Position numbers and translations under genes: made by a program. Source: Capra hircus (Eukaryota; Chordata; Mammalia; Artiodactyla; Bovidae). From it: 64,000 bases of DNA. Location of the stretch: assembly GCF_001704415.2 (NCBI RefSeq), contig NW_017189517.1, positions 8,691,167 through 8,755,166 of the forward strand, in the 5' to 3' direction. Below are positions 10,170 through 19,844 of the stretch, piece after piece. Position 1 is the stretch's first letter, and each line of letters opens with the position of its first letter. The notes beneath the pieces were generated by a model that saw only the letters and a list, made by a program, of their open reading frames with translations, searched no databases and was not told the origin of the DNA.

Positions 10170-10322
10170 GTTCCAAGCATAACGGTAGTATCAGCAGACC
10201 TGGCTTGAATCCACTTCTTCCAATTATCAGCTGAGTTACCTTATTCACTACAAATCTCTTTTCTTGTTTGTAAAATAGAGATAATAACACCTTTCACTTA
10301 CAGTTATTTGACTGTAAATGAA
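10170..10322 (+). repeat. MIR SINE, old copy
   Basis: MIR core order: ACCTGGCTTGAATCCACTTC, AGCTGAGTTACCTTATTCAC, then TTTGTAAAATAGAGATAATA. Confidence 0.7.
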
Positions 10323-10329
10323 ATGCATC

Positions 10330-10575
10330 ACTTTCCTTGTGGCACACAATTATTTTCTTTTAGAGCACTTATCTCAGTTTGTATGTATACAGTCATTCAT
10401 GTATTTCTGGATTAATTAGCCTATTTGCCTAGTAAAATACTTGCCTGTTTTACTAGATTGTTATATTGGTGAAGACAGGGGCCATATCTATTTTGTCCAT
10501 CACTTTATACCTGCACAGAGCAAAGTATCTGCCACCTAATAGTTGCTCAATAAATATTTATATAATGGACGAACA
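10330..10575 (+). repeat. L2 LINE 3' end
   Basis: L2 tail: TTACTAGATTGTTATATTGG, GAAGACAGGGGCCATATC, ATCTGCCACCTAATAGTTGC, TCAATAAATATTTATATAA. Confidence 0.7.
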
Positions 10576-10670
10576 AAATGCTCAACACAGTGCTATATGT
10601 TTAATGTAATAAAGTTGCCAACTCAAGAACAAAAATAAACACAAAAAGGAATAGTAATTTCTTTTTAAAC

Positions 10671-10985
10671 TTATTTGATGTAGATGGTCTTGACCTCCTC
10701 TTTCAGCCAATTCTTGGTCAATTTAAGCATGCTTAAGTATCTGTAGCATTCAGTGTCCAGCTTACTTTATTTCATCGCTCACTCCATTACTCAGAACCTC
10801 CTTTAGCTGACTTTCCCCTGACAGACACTTTCCTAACACTGCAAGACCCATGGCTTCTGGCCTCTGGAAGAAATCTCCATTAAGGAGGAGGACTGGTCCT
10901 TGCATAGATCCGATATTAGTCAGTTTTTCCTTGCTCTTCTGCAACTTCTATGTACTGAAGGGCAGTTTGTCATACAGTGCTTCTG
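10671..10985 (-). pseudogene. Possible processed pseudogene or exon remnant, unknown parent
   Basis: On the minus strand a 60-codon frame (10762-10944) has protein-like composition: acidic, basic and hydrophobic residues are mixed and it holds a segment such as SMQGPVLLLNGDFFQRPEAM. Upstream of the first ATG the same phase continues with EALYDKLPF before a stop, so the open part begins earlier than the ATG. After the stop a second short frame in another phase (MLKLTKNWLKEEVKTIYIK, ending at 10671) looks like the continuation of the same protein past a frameshift. No repeat family explains it. I do not recognise the parent protein, and no clear poly-A tail is seen. Confidence 0.3.
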
Positions 10986-11583
10986 ACTGACTCACTGGTG
11001 AGTGAATTATTCTTTTTTGAAAAAAAAAAAAGAGTGAGTCCTTATTGAAACATGTTCAACCTAATTAATCCATACCACAAGTTAAAAAATAGAACACTCA
11101 GATTTTATTTTTTCATACCCCCCCCCCCAGACACACACACACGATACAAACTTCTGTGTAACAAGACGACACAGCCCAGATTCTGGCTCACATATTCTAA
11201 GCAATATTAAGTGCATTCCAATTCTTGTACAAAGAGGGAGTGTGGCCAGAGTCCTAGGAGCAGCAGTGACTAGCACCAGCTTGATTTTAACCAAGATCCA
11301 GAGACAAAAGCCCCTTTACATAGGCAGCAATTTCCTAGGGAATGAACAGATATCTAATTTATCTTTACTTTGCCCTAACGTCTCAGTGTCAATTCCCCTG
11401 CTTTCTGAACCCAGTATATGAGTTTAGATATGCAGAAAACAAACCAATGAAAATTACTCCTTAAATTTCCCTCCACATATTTGATATTTTCCATGTGCCA
11501 TTTCATTGAATCTTATCATTTATCAGAATCACACTTGATTTTGAAAATGCTAAATCCCTGTCTTGTGTATGTCTATTGATATT
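10986..11583. other. Unassigned sequence with short A, C and CA runs
   Basis: Holds an A12 run near 11020 and a C-run followed by (CA)n at 11120-11145. No gene recognised. Confidence 0.45.
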
Positions 11584-11760
11584 TGCGATCCCATGGACTG
11601 TAGCCCACCAGGTTCCTCTCTGTCCACGGCATTCTCCAGGCAAGGATACTAGAGTGGGTTGCCATTTTCTTCTCCAAGGGATCTTCCTGACCCAGGGATC
11701 GAACCTGGGTTTCCTGTACTGCAGACAGACTCTTTACTGTCTGAGCCACCAGGGAAGTCC
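11584..11760 (-). mobile_element. Bov-tA SINE, 3'-truncated
   Basis: Reversed copy starting at TGCGATCCCATGGACTGTAG and ending at GCCACCAGGGAAGTCC. The head is intact; the distal BovA end (GCTCAGTCGTGTCCG part) is missing. The B-box region reads GGATCGAACCTGGG in this orientation. Confidence 0.9.
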
Positions 11761-12182
11761 TGATATAGTTCATAAAACTTTCTAAAGAAAAATAAACAAA
11801 GTCGATTGTTATGGCAACTATGCATAGCAAAGCATAGGCTTGTTAATATGAATTATTATGAATTATTATATTTTGTGAACTCATACTGTAAATATTTTCA
11901 TTTTTATTTTCCCCAAATTTCTCACATATAAAATTTCACATATTGATATCCTCTAAAATGGAAGTAAACAAGTAGTTTAGTCTATAAATCTTAGCATCTC
12001 TTTGTGGTTTTTTTCTTTCCATGGGCCTGGGAAAGTGCTCAGACAGGATGACTGAAATATGAGTGGACAATGGTATCAGTTTCCTGCAGTTATTCTTCAA
12101 ACTTCTCTGCAAGGACATCTTTGTTTGGTTCATACATTTCAGGTATGTTCTTTTTTTAGTGTTTCAGCTACAGAAAGAATTC
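11761..12182. other. Unassigned sequence
   Basis: No repeat or gene recognised. Confidence 0.4.
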
Positions 12183-12272
12183 TCAGGGTCTGAGGAATGA
12201 GTAGCTGTGTGGTTTGTCAGGTAATATCACTTCAGAAACTATGATCTGTACATGACAATATGTAGCTCCTAC

Positions 12273-12545
12273 CTGGGTTCTTGACAGTCGTTTCTTTTTG
12301 GAATTATTTGGAGGTGAAGAGGAAAATTTTCCAGGAAAGGGTGAGTGAGAAACCTGATGCAAACATGAAGATGGGCTTGAATGGCAACTGCCCCGAAGCC
12401 GTGCTGTGCCACTGATCACAGGGTCAGCCCCGTCTCGCACTGGGACTGTTAAAACAGCTGCCAAACTGGTTCCCTGGACTTTAGCCTCCATACCAATATG
12501 TCTTAAATATTTTTGCTCTTTTTCTTTTACCATTGTGCTCGAAAC
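12273..12545 (-). CDS. Candidate coding exon of an unrecognised gene
   Basis: On the minus strand a frame of 91 codons is bounded downstream by a good splice donor (CAG/GTAGGA at 12273/12272) and upstream by a weaker acceptor (TTTTTAAAG at 12546). The exon would be 273 bp, phase 0 at both ends. The peptide is Ser-rich with a basic cluster NNSKKKRLSRTQ at its end, preceded by SPFPGKFSSSPP, and has an acidic/basic N-terminal part with an ATG at 12533. It holds several CpG (in GCACGGCTTCGG, GTGCGAGACGGG, TTTCGAG) in a CpG-poor region, which fits selection or coding use. The frame stays open beyond the donor to 12183 and upstream to about 12600, so the limits are tentative. No domain is recognised. 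A chance frame or an old pseudogene exon remains possible. Confidence 0.3.
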
Positions 12546-12699
12546 CTTTAAAAAGTAACCATAGTTATCATGTTTTAGGGTTTTGGCCTTGTTGTATTTA
12601 GTAGTTTATGTCTAATCCTCATGGTAACACTGCAGGGGAACAATTATGAGACCCATTTTATGTTATGCTATTGATGTGGCATTATTTAACCACGATTCT

Positions 12700-13105
12700 G
12701 TCAAAATATAAGTCAGATTATATTGACTCTTCTGCTCAACACCCTCCAATGGCTTCCTTTCTCATGTAGAGTCAAGAGTAAAGTCCTCACCATCAGGCCT
12801 TATCGCATTTGACTCCCACCACTTCTCAGATGTCTTCTATCCCCTCACTCTTTGGTGAGGGTTTCCTTGTCATTCATCCTCCACAAAATTTCATAACTCC
12901 TTCCCTGATTTATGTTTTATCCTTAGCACCCATCACTCTCTAAAATACAAATGATGTTACTGATTACTGTAATCTTATATATTGTCTTTCTCTGATAGAC
13001 TGTCATTACCATTAGAACAGGGATTTTTGTCCTTTTGTTCACTACCATACTCCTAGCACTTAGCACATGGCTGGCACTTACTAAATATTTGCCAAAGTAA
13101 AAATT
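12700..13105 (+). repeat. L2 LINE 3' part, about 400 bp
   Basis: The L2 order is well preserved: CTGCTCAACACCCTCCAATG, AAGTCCTCACCATCAGGCCT, TTATCGCATTTGACTCCCAC, GACTGTCATTACCATTAGAA, CTAGCACTTAGCACATGGCT and a final TAAATATTTGCC. Confidence 0.8.
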
Positions 13106-13335
13106 TATTCCTTTACATTTTAAAACTATGAACTACATCATCTACACACAGAGCTGATATACCGGTAGAAACAGTTGAAAGATTACTAAGAAAATTACCA
13201 ACACTTTAGATGTCAACAGTGTACTCCTTCTCCCTGGTGTCTACCTTTATCTTCTGAGATTTGCCTTTATGAATTAAAAAAAAAAACCCACTTTCTTGTG
13301 TTTCTTAGAGTTTGTCACTTATGTATATATCTCTT
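13106..13335. other. Unassigned spacer
   Basis: No element recognised. Confidence 0.35.
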
Positions 13336-13569
13336 GGGGCTTCCTTGGAGGCTGAGTGGTAAAGAATCTGCCTGCAAAGCAGAAGGCCTGGGTTTCATGC
13401 CTGGGTGGAAAAGATCCCTTAGAGAAGGGAATAGCAATGCACTCCAGTATTCTTGCCTGGAGAATTCCATGGACAGAGGAGCCTGGTGAGCTACAGTCCA
13501 TGGGATTGCAAAGAGTTGAATATTACTGAGCAGCTAACACACAGACACACACACACATACACATACATG
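13336..13569 (+). mobile_element. Bov-tA SINE with (CA)n tail
   Basis: Complete copy from GGGGCTTCCTTGGAGGCTGA through CTGCCTGCAAAGCAG to ACTGAGCAGCTAACAC. The 3' end has grown into a CA microsatellite (13543-13569). The B-box equivalent is changed (GGTTTCATGCC). Confidence 0.92.
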
Positions 13570-14031
13570 TATCACTTAACAACCTATTCAAGTTTGCATA
13601 TTTTTAAATCAGATTGCTTAGGTTTTTTCGTTTCTGTATTGGTCTGGGTTCTTTGCTATTAAGCCATGTGAAGAACACACCCTTTTTAATCCCTTTCTCC
13701 TGAGGTCCCATTTAATCCAGAACCATAAAGATAACAAGAGAAGATCACTAGCAAAAAGAGATTTCAACAACTGTCTAGAAGATATTCTAGAGTAACTGGG
13801 AAAAGAGTGACTGATGAATGAGACAGAGAAAGTTGTAGTCCACAGCTGTGGAAGAAATTGCAGAATCAATGAACGACCCTTTTAGTACTAACAAGTGCGT
13901 AAAGAGAAATGTGACCTCAAAAAACTTAAGCTTATGAAATCTCCACCAACAAATGCCAGAAATTTCTTGCCCAGGGGAGCAAACAAGGAAACAAAGTGAG
14001 AAGGGTCTTTATAAGGAAGTTAAATGCTGTG
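13570..14031. other. Unassigned sequence
   Basis: An 83-codon minus frame (13618-13869) has no recognisable domain. Confidence 0.4.
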
Positions 14032-14405
14032 TTTTGAACTGTGGTGTTGGAGAAGACTCTTGAGAGTCCCTTGGACTGCAAGGAAATCCAACCAGTTCAT
14101 CCTAAAGGAAATCAATCCTGAATATTCATTGGAAAGACGGATGCTGAAGCTGATACTCCAACACTTTGGCCACCAGATGTGAAGAACTGATTCATTTGAA
14201 AAGACCCTGATGCTGGGAAAGATTGAAGGCGGGGAGGAGAAGGGGGCGACAGAGGATGAGATGGTTAGATGGCATCACCAACTCGATGGACATGAGTTTG
14301 AGCAAGCTTCAGGAGTTGGTGATGGACAGGGAAGCCTGGCGTGTTGCAATCCATGGGGTCGCAAAGAGTTGGACATGACTGAGCAACTGAACTGAACTGA
14401 ACTGA
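14032..14405 (+). mobile_element. BovB LINE 3' end
   Basis: About 370 bp covering the last codons and 3' tail: TTTTGAACTGTGGTGTTGGA, TGATGCTGGGAAAGATTGAA, TGGATGG-type text as AGATGGCATCACCAACTCGA, then GGGTCGCAAAGAGTTGGACA and a tail of four ACTGA units (14386-14405). It is severely 5'-truncated, with no RT core. Confidence 0.93.
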
Positions 14406-14599
14406 GGGCACTAGAGCAGTTAGTGTAGTAATGAGCACCTCCAAAATGCTGTGGCTTCAGTGAGTCACTTTGTGCAGTAGTCTTCTCTCCTAAAAGCAAA
14501 ATGTTGTGAATGAACAAGCTTCTTGCTTATGCAAAGTCTCTGGTCACCTTTTATATTGCTAAATCTTAAACTACGCAGGGCAAAGAATAACTAGTTGAG

Positions 14600-15340
14600 G
14601 ACAGTCAACAACATGAAAAGAAGAGCCAGGAGAAGCAAAAACAATCAAAGACCTAAAAAGAGCTCTTAGAAAATAATAAAAGAGTTGTGGAGATTTCACA
14701 CAATGTAGAATAAGCAGACAAAGAAACAAATCTGTTAGAGAAATGAGAGACTTGGAGAATTAATCCAAGAGTTCCACTGTTTGATTACCTGGAGTTTCAA
14801 AGAGACATTGGAAAGTTAGAGAGAGCAACAACTAGATGCTAGAAGATGCAAAGATGTGACACCTTCAAAATCCTAAGGGAAAATAATCTACATTCTAGAA
14901 TTCTTTTCAGAAATTACCAATCAGGTTTGAGTACAGAATAAAGATCTTTGCAAATATGCAAGGGCGTAAATATTCCCTCATTCCTCCTTTCTTAGTTTTT
15001 TTTTTTTTTTTTTTTTGGTGTGTGTGTGTGTGTCTGTGTGTGTCTGATCCAGCAAAACGAGCTAATACCCTAAGAAGGAAGAACATAGAATCTAGGAAAC
15101 ATTGGTCAAACTAGGACCCTGGTGACTGATGTTTGCTGATGATACAGGCATCACCCAGAGTTCATGAGGTTCAGGGACAGGATGCTCAATGCTGAGCAGT
15201 AGATGCAGAGGCACAGATCACTAGTCGATGGTCTGATGCCAATTTGATTACTGGTCCTTTGTTATTCAACTTTTCCCCCCTTGTTTTACTTTTGGAAGTT
15301 CTAGGATCTTCCGTGTTTACTACGGTGTACCTGGATGAGT
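14600..15340 (+). repeat. Old L1M 3' region, interrupted
   Basis: Ancient L1 wording after ORF1/ORF2: AAGGGAAAATAATCTACATT, CTAGAATTCTTTTCAGAAAT, GAGTACAGAATAAAGATCTT, then CCAGCAAAACGAGCTAATAC and AGAACATAGAATCTAGGAAA. A T-run plus TG repeat sits in the middle (14996-15047). Confidence 0.6.
14996..15047. repeat. Poly-T and (TG)n simple repeat
   Basis: Twenty-two T followed by TG repeats with two C interruptions. Probably grown from an A-rich site inside the old L1; likely polymorphic. Confidence 0.9.
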
Positions 15341-15542
15341 TTTACTGTTGTTCTTGTGTCTGTGGTTGTTTATTACAGGATATCTGACAACTTGTGTCCT
15401 GGGCTCTTTCCCTATAAGACAGTTTGCATTCAGGAAGCATGCATTCTCTGATCCTCAGTGCTGTAAAGTTTATCACACAATTGGAAAACCACACTAATAT
15501 GTTAATAAAATCTATAGAGCTCTCTTGCACAACCTGGTCTCT

Positions 15543-16020
15543 CTCTCTCTCTTTTTTTAAAGTTTTTATTTGATACTGGAGTATAGTTGGTTAACTATGT
15601 TGTGATAGTTTCAGGTGCACAGCAGAGTGATTTAGTTATACATACACATAAATCTATTCTTTTTCAAGTTCTTTCCCCATTTAGGTGTTAAAAAATATTG
15701 AGCAGAGTTCCCTGTGCTGTACAGCAGGTCCTTGTTGGTTATCCATTTTAAATATAACAGTGCGTATATGTCCATCCCACACTCCCTAACCATCCTTTCT
15801 CCTCACCCTTCCCACCTGATAATCATAAGTTCATTTGTTCTCTAAGCCTGTGAGCTTATTTCTGTTTTATAAATAAGTTCATTTATATCATTTATTTTTG
15901 GATTCTGCATATAAGCCATATTATACAGTATTTTGCTTTGTCTGACTTACTTCTCTCAATATGACCATCTTTAGGTCCATCCATATTGCTGCAAATAGCA
16001 TTATTTCATTTTTTAAAAAG
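15543..16020 (-). mobile_element. 5'-truncated L1, last ~480 bp
   Basis: Reversed ruminant L1 3' end: TTAAAGTTTTTATTTGATAC, CAGCAGAGTGATTTAGTTAT, CAGTATTTTGCTTTGTCTGA and TTAGGTCCATCCATATTGCT (end of ORF2). A poly-T (minus-strand poly-A) lies on the left at 15552-15558. Flanking direct repeats ACAACCTGGTCTCT (15529-15542) and ACAGCCTGGTCTCT (16021-16034) differ at one base and mark a target duplication, with a (CT)n expansion beside the left one. It is a dead 3' end without enzyme domains. Confidence 0.9.
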
Positions 16021-16224
16021 ACAGCCTGGTCTCTTGCTAAGCAAATCTTCTCACTTTCTCAGCTAACATTTTCTTCTAGCCACACTGAACTATTTGCACT
16101 TGTTCAAATGCATGATGCCTAATCTCAGTTGTAAACTTTGCATACTCTGTTTGGAGCACTCTTCCAACTTTGTCCTCACCTCTCTGAAAACTCGTTGTCC
16201 AGAAAGTCTTTCCTGATATCTCAC

Positions 16225-16238
16225 AGAAGCCTGTTTAT
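16225..16238 (+). repeat. Target-site duplication, left of complete L1
   Basis: AGAAGCCTGTTTAT, identical to 23765-23778, lies directly before the L1 5' end. Confidence 0.93.
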
Positions 16239-18869
16239 GATAAGATGGCTGAGGAATAGGACGGGGAGACCACTTTCTCCCCCACAAATTCATCAAAAGA
16301 ACATTTGAACGCTGAGTAAATTCCACAAAACAACTGCTGAATGCTGGCAGAGGACATCAGGCACCCAGAAAAGCAGCCCATTGTCTTCAAAACTAGGTAA
16401 GAAAAAATATGAAAGATAAAAAGAGAGACAAAAGAGATAGGGATGGAGATTCGTCCCAGGAAGGGAGTCTTAAAAAAAGAGAGAAGTTTCCAAACACTCT
16501 CACCAGTGGGTTGGTGGTGAGCCTTGGAACTTCAGAGGGCAACATAACCGGGAGGAAAAATAAATAATTAAAACCCACAGATTACGTGCCCAACAGTAAC
16601 TCCCCCAGTAGAGAAGCAGCACAGATGCCTGCATCCGCCACTAGCAAGCAGGGGCTGGGCAGGGAGGCACGGGCTGCACTGCTTAGAGTAAGGACCAGGC
16701 CTGAATGCCCCAAGGGCAACCTAAGGGAACTAACTTGAGATAGCAAACCAGACTGTGGGATAGCTATCCAGCAAAAAGCCCTAACCTAAGACACCACCAG
16801 GCCCACTCACAGAACAAAGGACTGAGCAGAGCTAGCCAGCTGTGGACCAGCCCATCCTCCACCGGAGACAGGCAGGCGAGGGCAGCCAGAGCTGGAAGGG
16901 GGCAATCGTGGCCCCAGAGAGGCATCCTCTACCAAACTGCAAGCAGGCTTCATTGCTAACCAAGACTTCTTGGGATTCTGGATGGTCGACATCTGCTGGG
17001 AGGGTCGCAGCCAGAGATCAGCTCCCTAGAAGAGACACACGGCCCACCTGAGAAAGTGCACCAGTTGTCCTCCCAGAAAACCGAGCGGCAGGGACAGGGG
17101 AGGTGATAAGTTGTAGTGACCATGCTCACCAAACACATGGTCACCTGAGCTGCTTGGACCTGGGAAGGGCACAAAACTCAGGCCCAACCAAGTCTGCGCC
17201 TTTGCAGAGTACCTGACAACCTGAACCTGAGTGGCTTAGACCTGGGAAGTGCATACAACCCAGGGCCAGGCTCAGACAGTTCCCAGCAGAGCAACCTAGA
17301 GCCTAAACAGGGTAGACAGGGAAAGCACACATGCTGTGAGTGGGGACAAACCCAGTGTGGCCAAGACACTGTGACCACACACCAGTGATATTTGTTTGTA
17401 GTGTTCCTCCCTCCCCACAGCACGACTGAACAAGTGAGCCTGAATAAGTGACCACCACCACCCCCTTGTGTCAGGGCAGAAATTAGACACTGAAGAGACC
17501 AGCAAATAGAAGAAACTAAAACAAACAGAGGGAACCTCCTTGGAAGTGACAGGTGCAATAGATTAAAACCCTGTCGTTAGCACTGACTATATGGGAAGGG
17601 GCCTATAGATCTTGAGAAGTATAAGCCGGATCAAGGAACTATCTGAAAATGAACTGACCCCACACTATTAACCTACTATTACATTGCAAAAAAAGATGTT
17701 ATTTCTTAAAGTAAACTTCATATATATATATATATATATATATTTTATAAATTTTGTGACTTTGTTTTTTTCTTTAATATTGTATTTTTGAGAATCCAAA
17801 CTCTACTCTAGATTTTTAATCTTTTCTTTTTGGTATTTGTTATCAATTTTGTACCTTTAAAAACCTAATCTTCAGTACCCATTTTTACTTGGGAGTGAGA
17901 TTACTGGCTTGACTTTTCTCTCCCCCTTTAGACTCTCCTTTTTCTCCACCAGGTCACATCTATCTCCTCCCTCCCCCTTCTCTTCTCTACACAACTCTGT
18001 GATTCTCTTTGTGTGTTCCGGACTGTAGAGAACTCTTAGGGAACAGATTACTGACTGGATCTGTCTCTCTCCTTTTGATTCCCGCCCCCCTCCCCCTTTA
18101 TCCTCCTGGCTACCTCTATCTCCTTCCTCCCTCTTCTCTTCTCTGTGTAACTCTGTGAACATCTCTGAGGGATGCAGACTGTGGAGAGCACATAGGGAAG
18201 TGATTACTAGCTAGCTTGCTCTCTCCCCTTTTGTTTCCCCCTCTTCTCCTCCTGGTCACCTCTATCTCTCTCCTCCCTCTTCTCTTCTCCATGTAACTCT
18301 GTGAACCTCTCTGTGGGTCCCTCACTGTGGAGAAACTTTTAATCTTTAACCTAGATGTTTTATCATTGGTGCTGTATAGATGGAGAAGTCTTGAGGCTAC
18401 TGTAAGAATAAGACTGAAAACCAGAGGCAGGAGGCTTAAGTCCAAATCCTGAGAACACCAGAGAACTCCTGAATCCAGGGAACATCAACTGATAGGAGCC
18501 CATCAAAAAGCCTCCATACCTACACTGAAACCAAGCACCACCCAAGGGCCAACAAGTTCCAGACCAAGACATACCATGCAAATTCTCCAGCAACACAGAA
18601 ACATAGCCCTGAGCTTCAATATACAGGCTGCCCAAAGTCACACCAAACACACTGACATCTCATAACTCACTACTGGACACTTCATTGCACTCCAGAGAGA
18701 AGAAATCCAGCTCCACCCACCAGAACACCAACACAAGCTTCCCTAACCAGGAAACCTTGACAAGCCACCTGTCCAACCCCACCCACAGTGAGGAAACTCC
18801 ACAATAAAGAGAACTCCACAAACTGCCAGAATACGGAAAGGCAACCGCAAACACAGCAATCTAAACAAG
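16239..18869 (+). promoter_or_regulatory. L1 5' UTR (internal promoter region)
   Basis: About 2.6 kb lie between the L1 start and ORF1. In intact L1s this region carries an internal RNA polymerase II promoter; activity here is inferred from position only. It is GC-rich at 16600-17500 (several overlapping open frames there are fortuitous), has a (TA)n run at 17722-17743 and then a C/T-rich tandem array at 17899-18336. Confidence 0.8.
17899..18336 (+). repeat. Tandem array of three ~150-bp units in L1 5' UTR
   Basis: Three consecutive units begin at GATTACTGGCTTGA (17899), GATTACTGACTGGA (18046) and GATTACTAGCTAGC (18202), with spacings of 147 and 156 bp. Each then carries a pyrimidine-rich block, a CACCTCTATCTCC-like motif, CTTCTCTTCTC, AACTCTGTGA and ACTGTGGAGA. 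They resemble the monomer arrays of rodent L1 promoters, though here units have diverged from one another. Confidence 0.88.
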
Positions 18870-19772
18870 ATGAAAAGGCAGAGAAATACCCAGCACATAA
18901 AGGAACAGGATAAATGTCCATCAAACAAAACAAAAGAGAAAGAGATAGGGAATCTACCTGATAAAGAATTCCAAATAATTATAGTGAAAATTATCCAAAA
19001 TCTTGAAACCAAAATGGAGTTACAGATAAATAGCCTGGAGACAAGGATTGAGTAGATGCAAGAAAGGTTTAACAAGGACCTAGAAGAAATAAAAAGAGTC
19101 AATAGATAATGACTAATGCAATAAATGAGATCAAAAACACTCTGGAGGGAACCAACAGTAGAATAAAGGAGGCAGAAGATAGGATAAGTGAGGAAGAAGA
19201 TAGAATGGTAGAAATAAATGAAGCAGAGAGGAGAAAGGAAAAAAGAATTAAAAGAAATGAGGACAATCTCAGAGACCTCTGGGACAATATTAAATGCCCC
19301 AACAATTGACTCATAGGAGGCCCACCCAGAAGAAGAAGACAAAAAGAAAGACCATGAGAAAATACTTGAGGAGATAATAGTTGAAAACTTCCCTAAAATG
19401 GGGAAGGAAATAGTCACCCAAGTACAAGAAACCCAGAGAGTCCCAAACAGGATAAAACCAAGACAAAACACCCCAAGAAACATATTAATCAAATTAACAA
19501 AGATCAAACACAAAGAACAAATATTAAAAGCAGCAAGGGGAAAACAACAAATAACACACAAGGGGATTCCCATAAGGATAACAGCTGATCTTTCAATAGA
19601 AAGTCTTCAGGCAGGACGTACTTAAAGTGATGAAAGAAAATAACCTACAGCCCAGATTACTGTATCCAGCAAGGATCTCATTCAAATATGAAGGAGAAAT
19701 CAAAAGCTTAAAGCTGAGAGAATTCAGCACCACTAAACCAGCTCTCCAACAAATGCTAAAGGATCTTCTCTA
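18870..19772 (+). pseudogene. L1 ORF1 (RNA-binding protein), broken
   Basis: ORF1p of L1 is a coiled-coil trimer that binds L1 RNA as a nucleic-acid chaperone. Here the frame starts at the ATG at 18870 and ends near the TAG at 19772. The first 61 codons (18870-19052) end in TAG; TAA and TGA follow in the same phase. The coiled-coil part continues in another phase at 19109-19309 (EAEDRISEEEDRMVEINEAE), then the C-terminal part returns to the first phase at 19398-19625 (LIKLTKIKHKEQILKAARGK). A short deletion then removes the ARREWQ-like bases near 19614, and the last codons (NNLQPRLLYPARISFKYEGE) follow in a different phase. No protein of normal length can be made. The lysine-rich plus strand also leaves a long hydrophobic antisense frame (18743-19573) that is not a gene. 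Confidence 0.92.
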
Positions 19773-19844
19773 GACAGGAAACACAGAAAGGGTATATAAA
19801 CTCAAACCCAAAACAATAAAGTAAATGGCAATGGGATCATACTT

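Noticed and set aside
17178..17558. 126-codon minus-strand frame rich in Cys and Trp
   Set aside because: Lies within the GC-rich L1 5' UTR in antisense; no domain and no start context of interest.
17899..18336. Regularly spaced repeats that might suggest a CRISPR array
   Set aside because: Units are about 150 bp, diverged over their whole length, without unique spacers, and belong to an L1 5' UTR in mammalian DNA.
18743..19573. 276-codon minus-strand frame rich in Leu, Phe, Ser and Ile
   Set aside because: It is the antisense of the lysine-rich L1 ORF1; hydrophobic antisense frames are expected there and no membrane-protein family is recognised.
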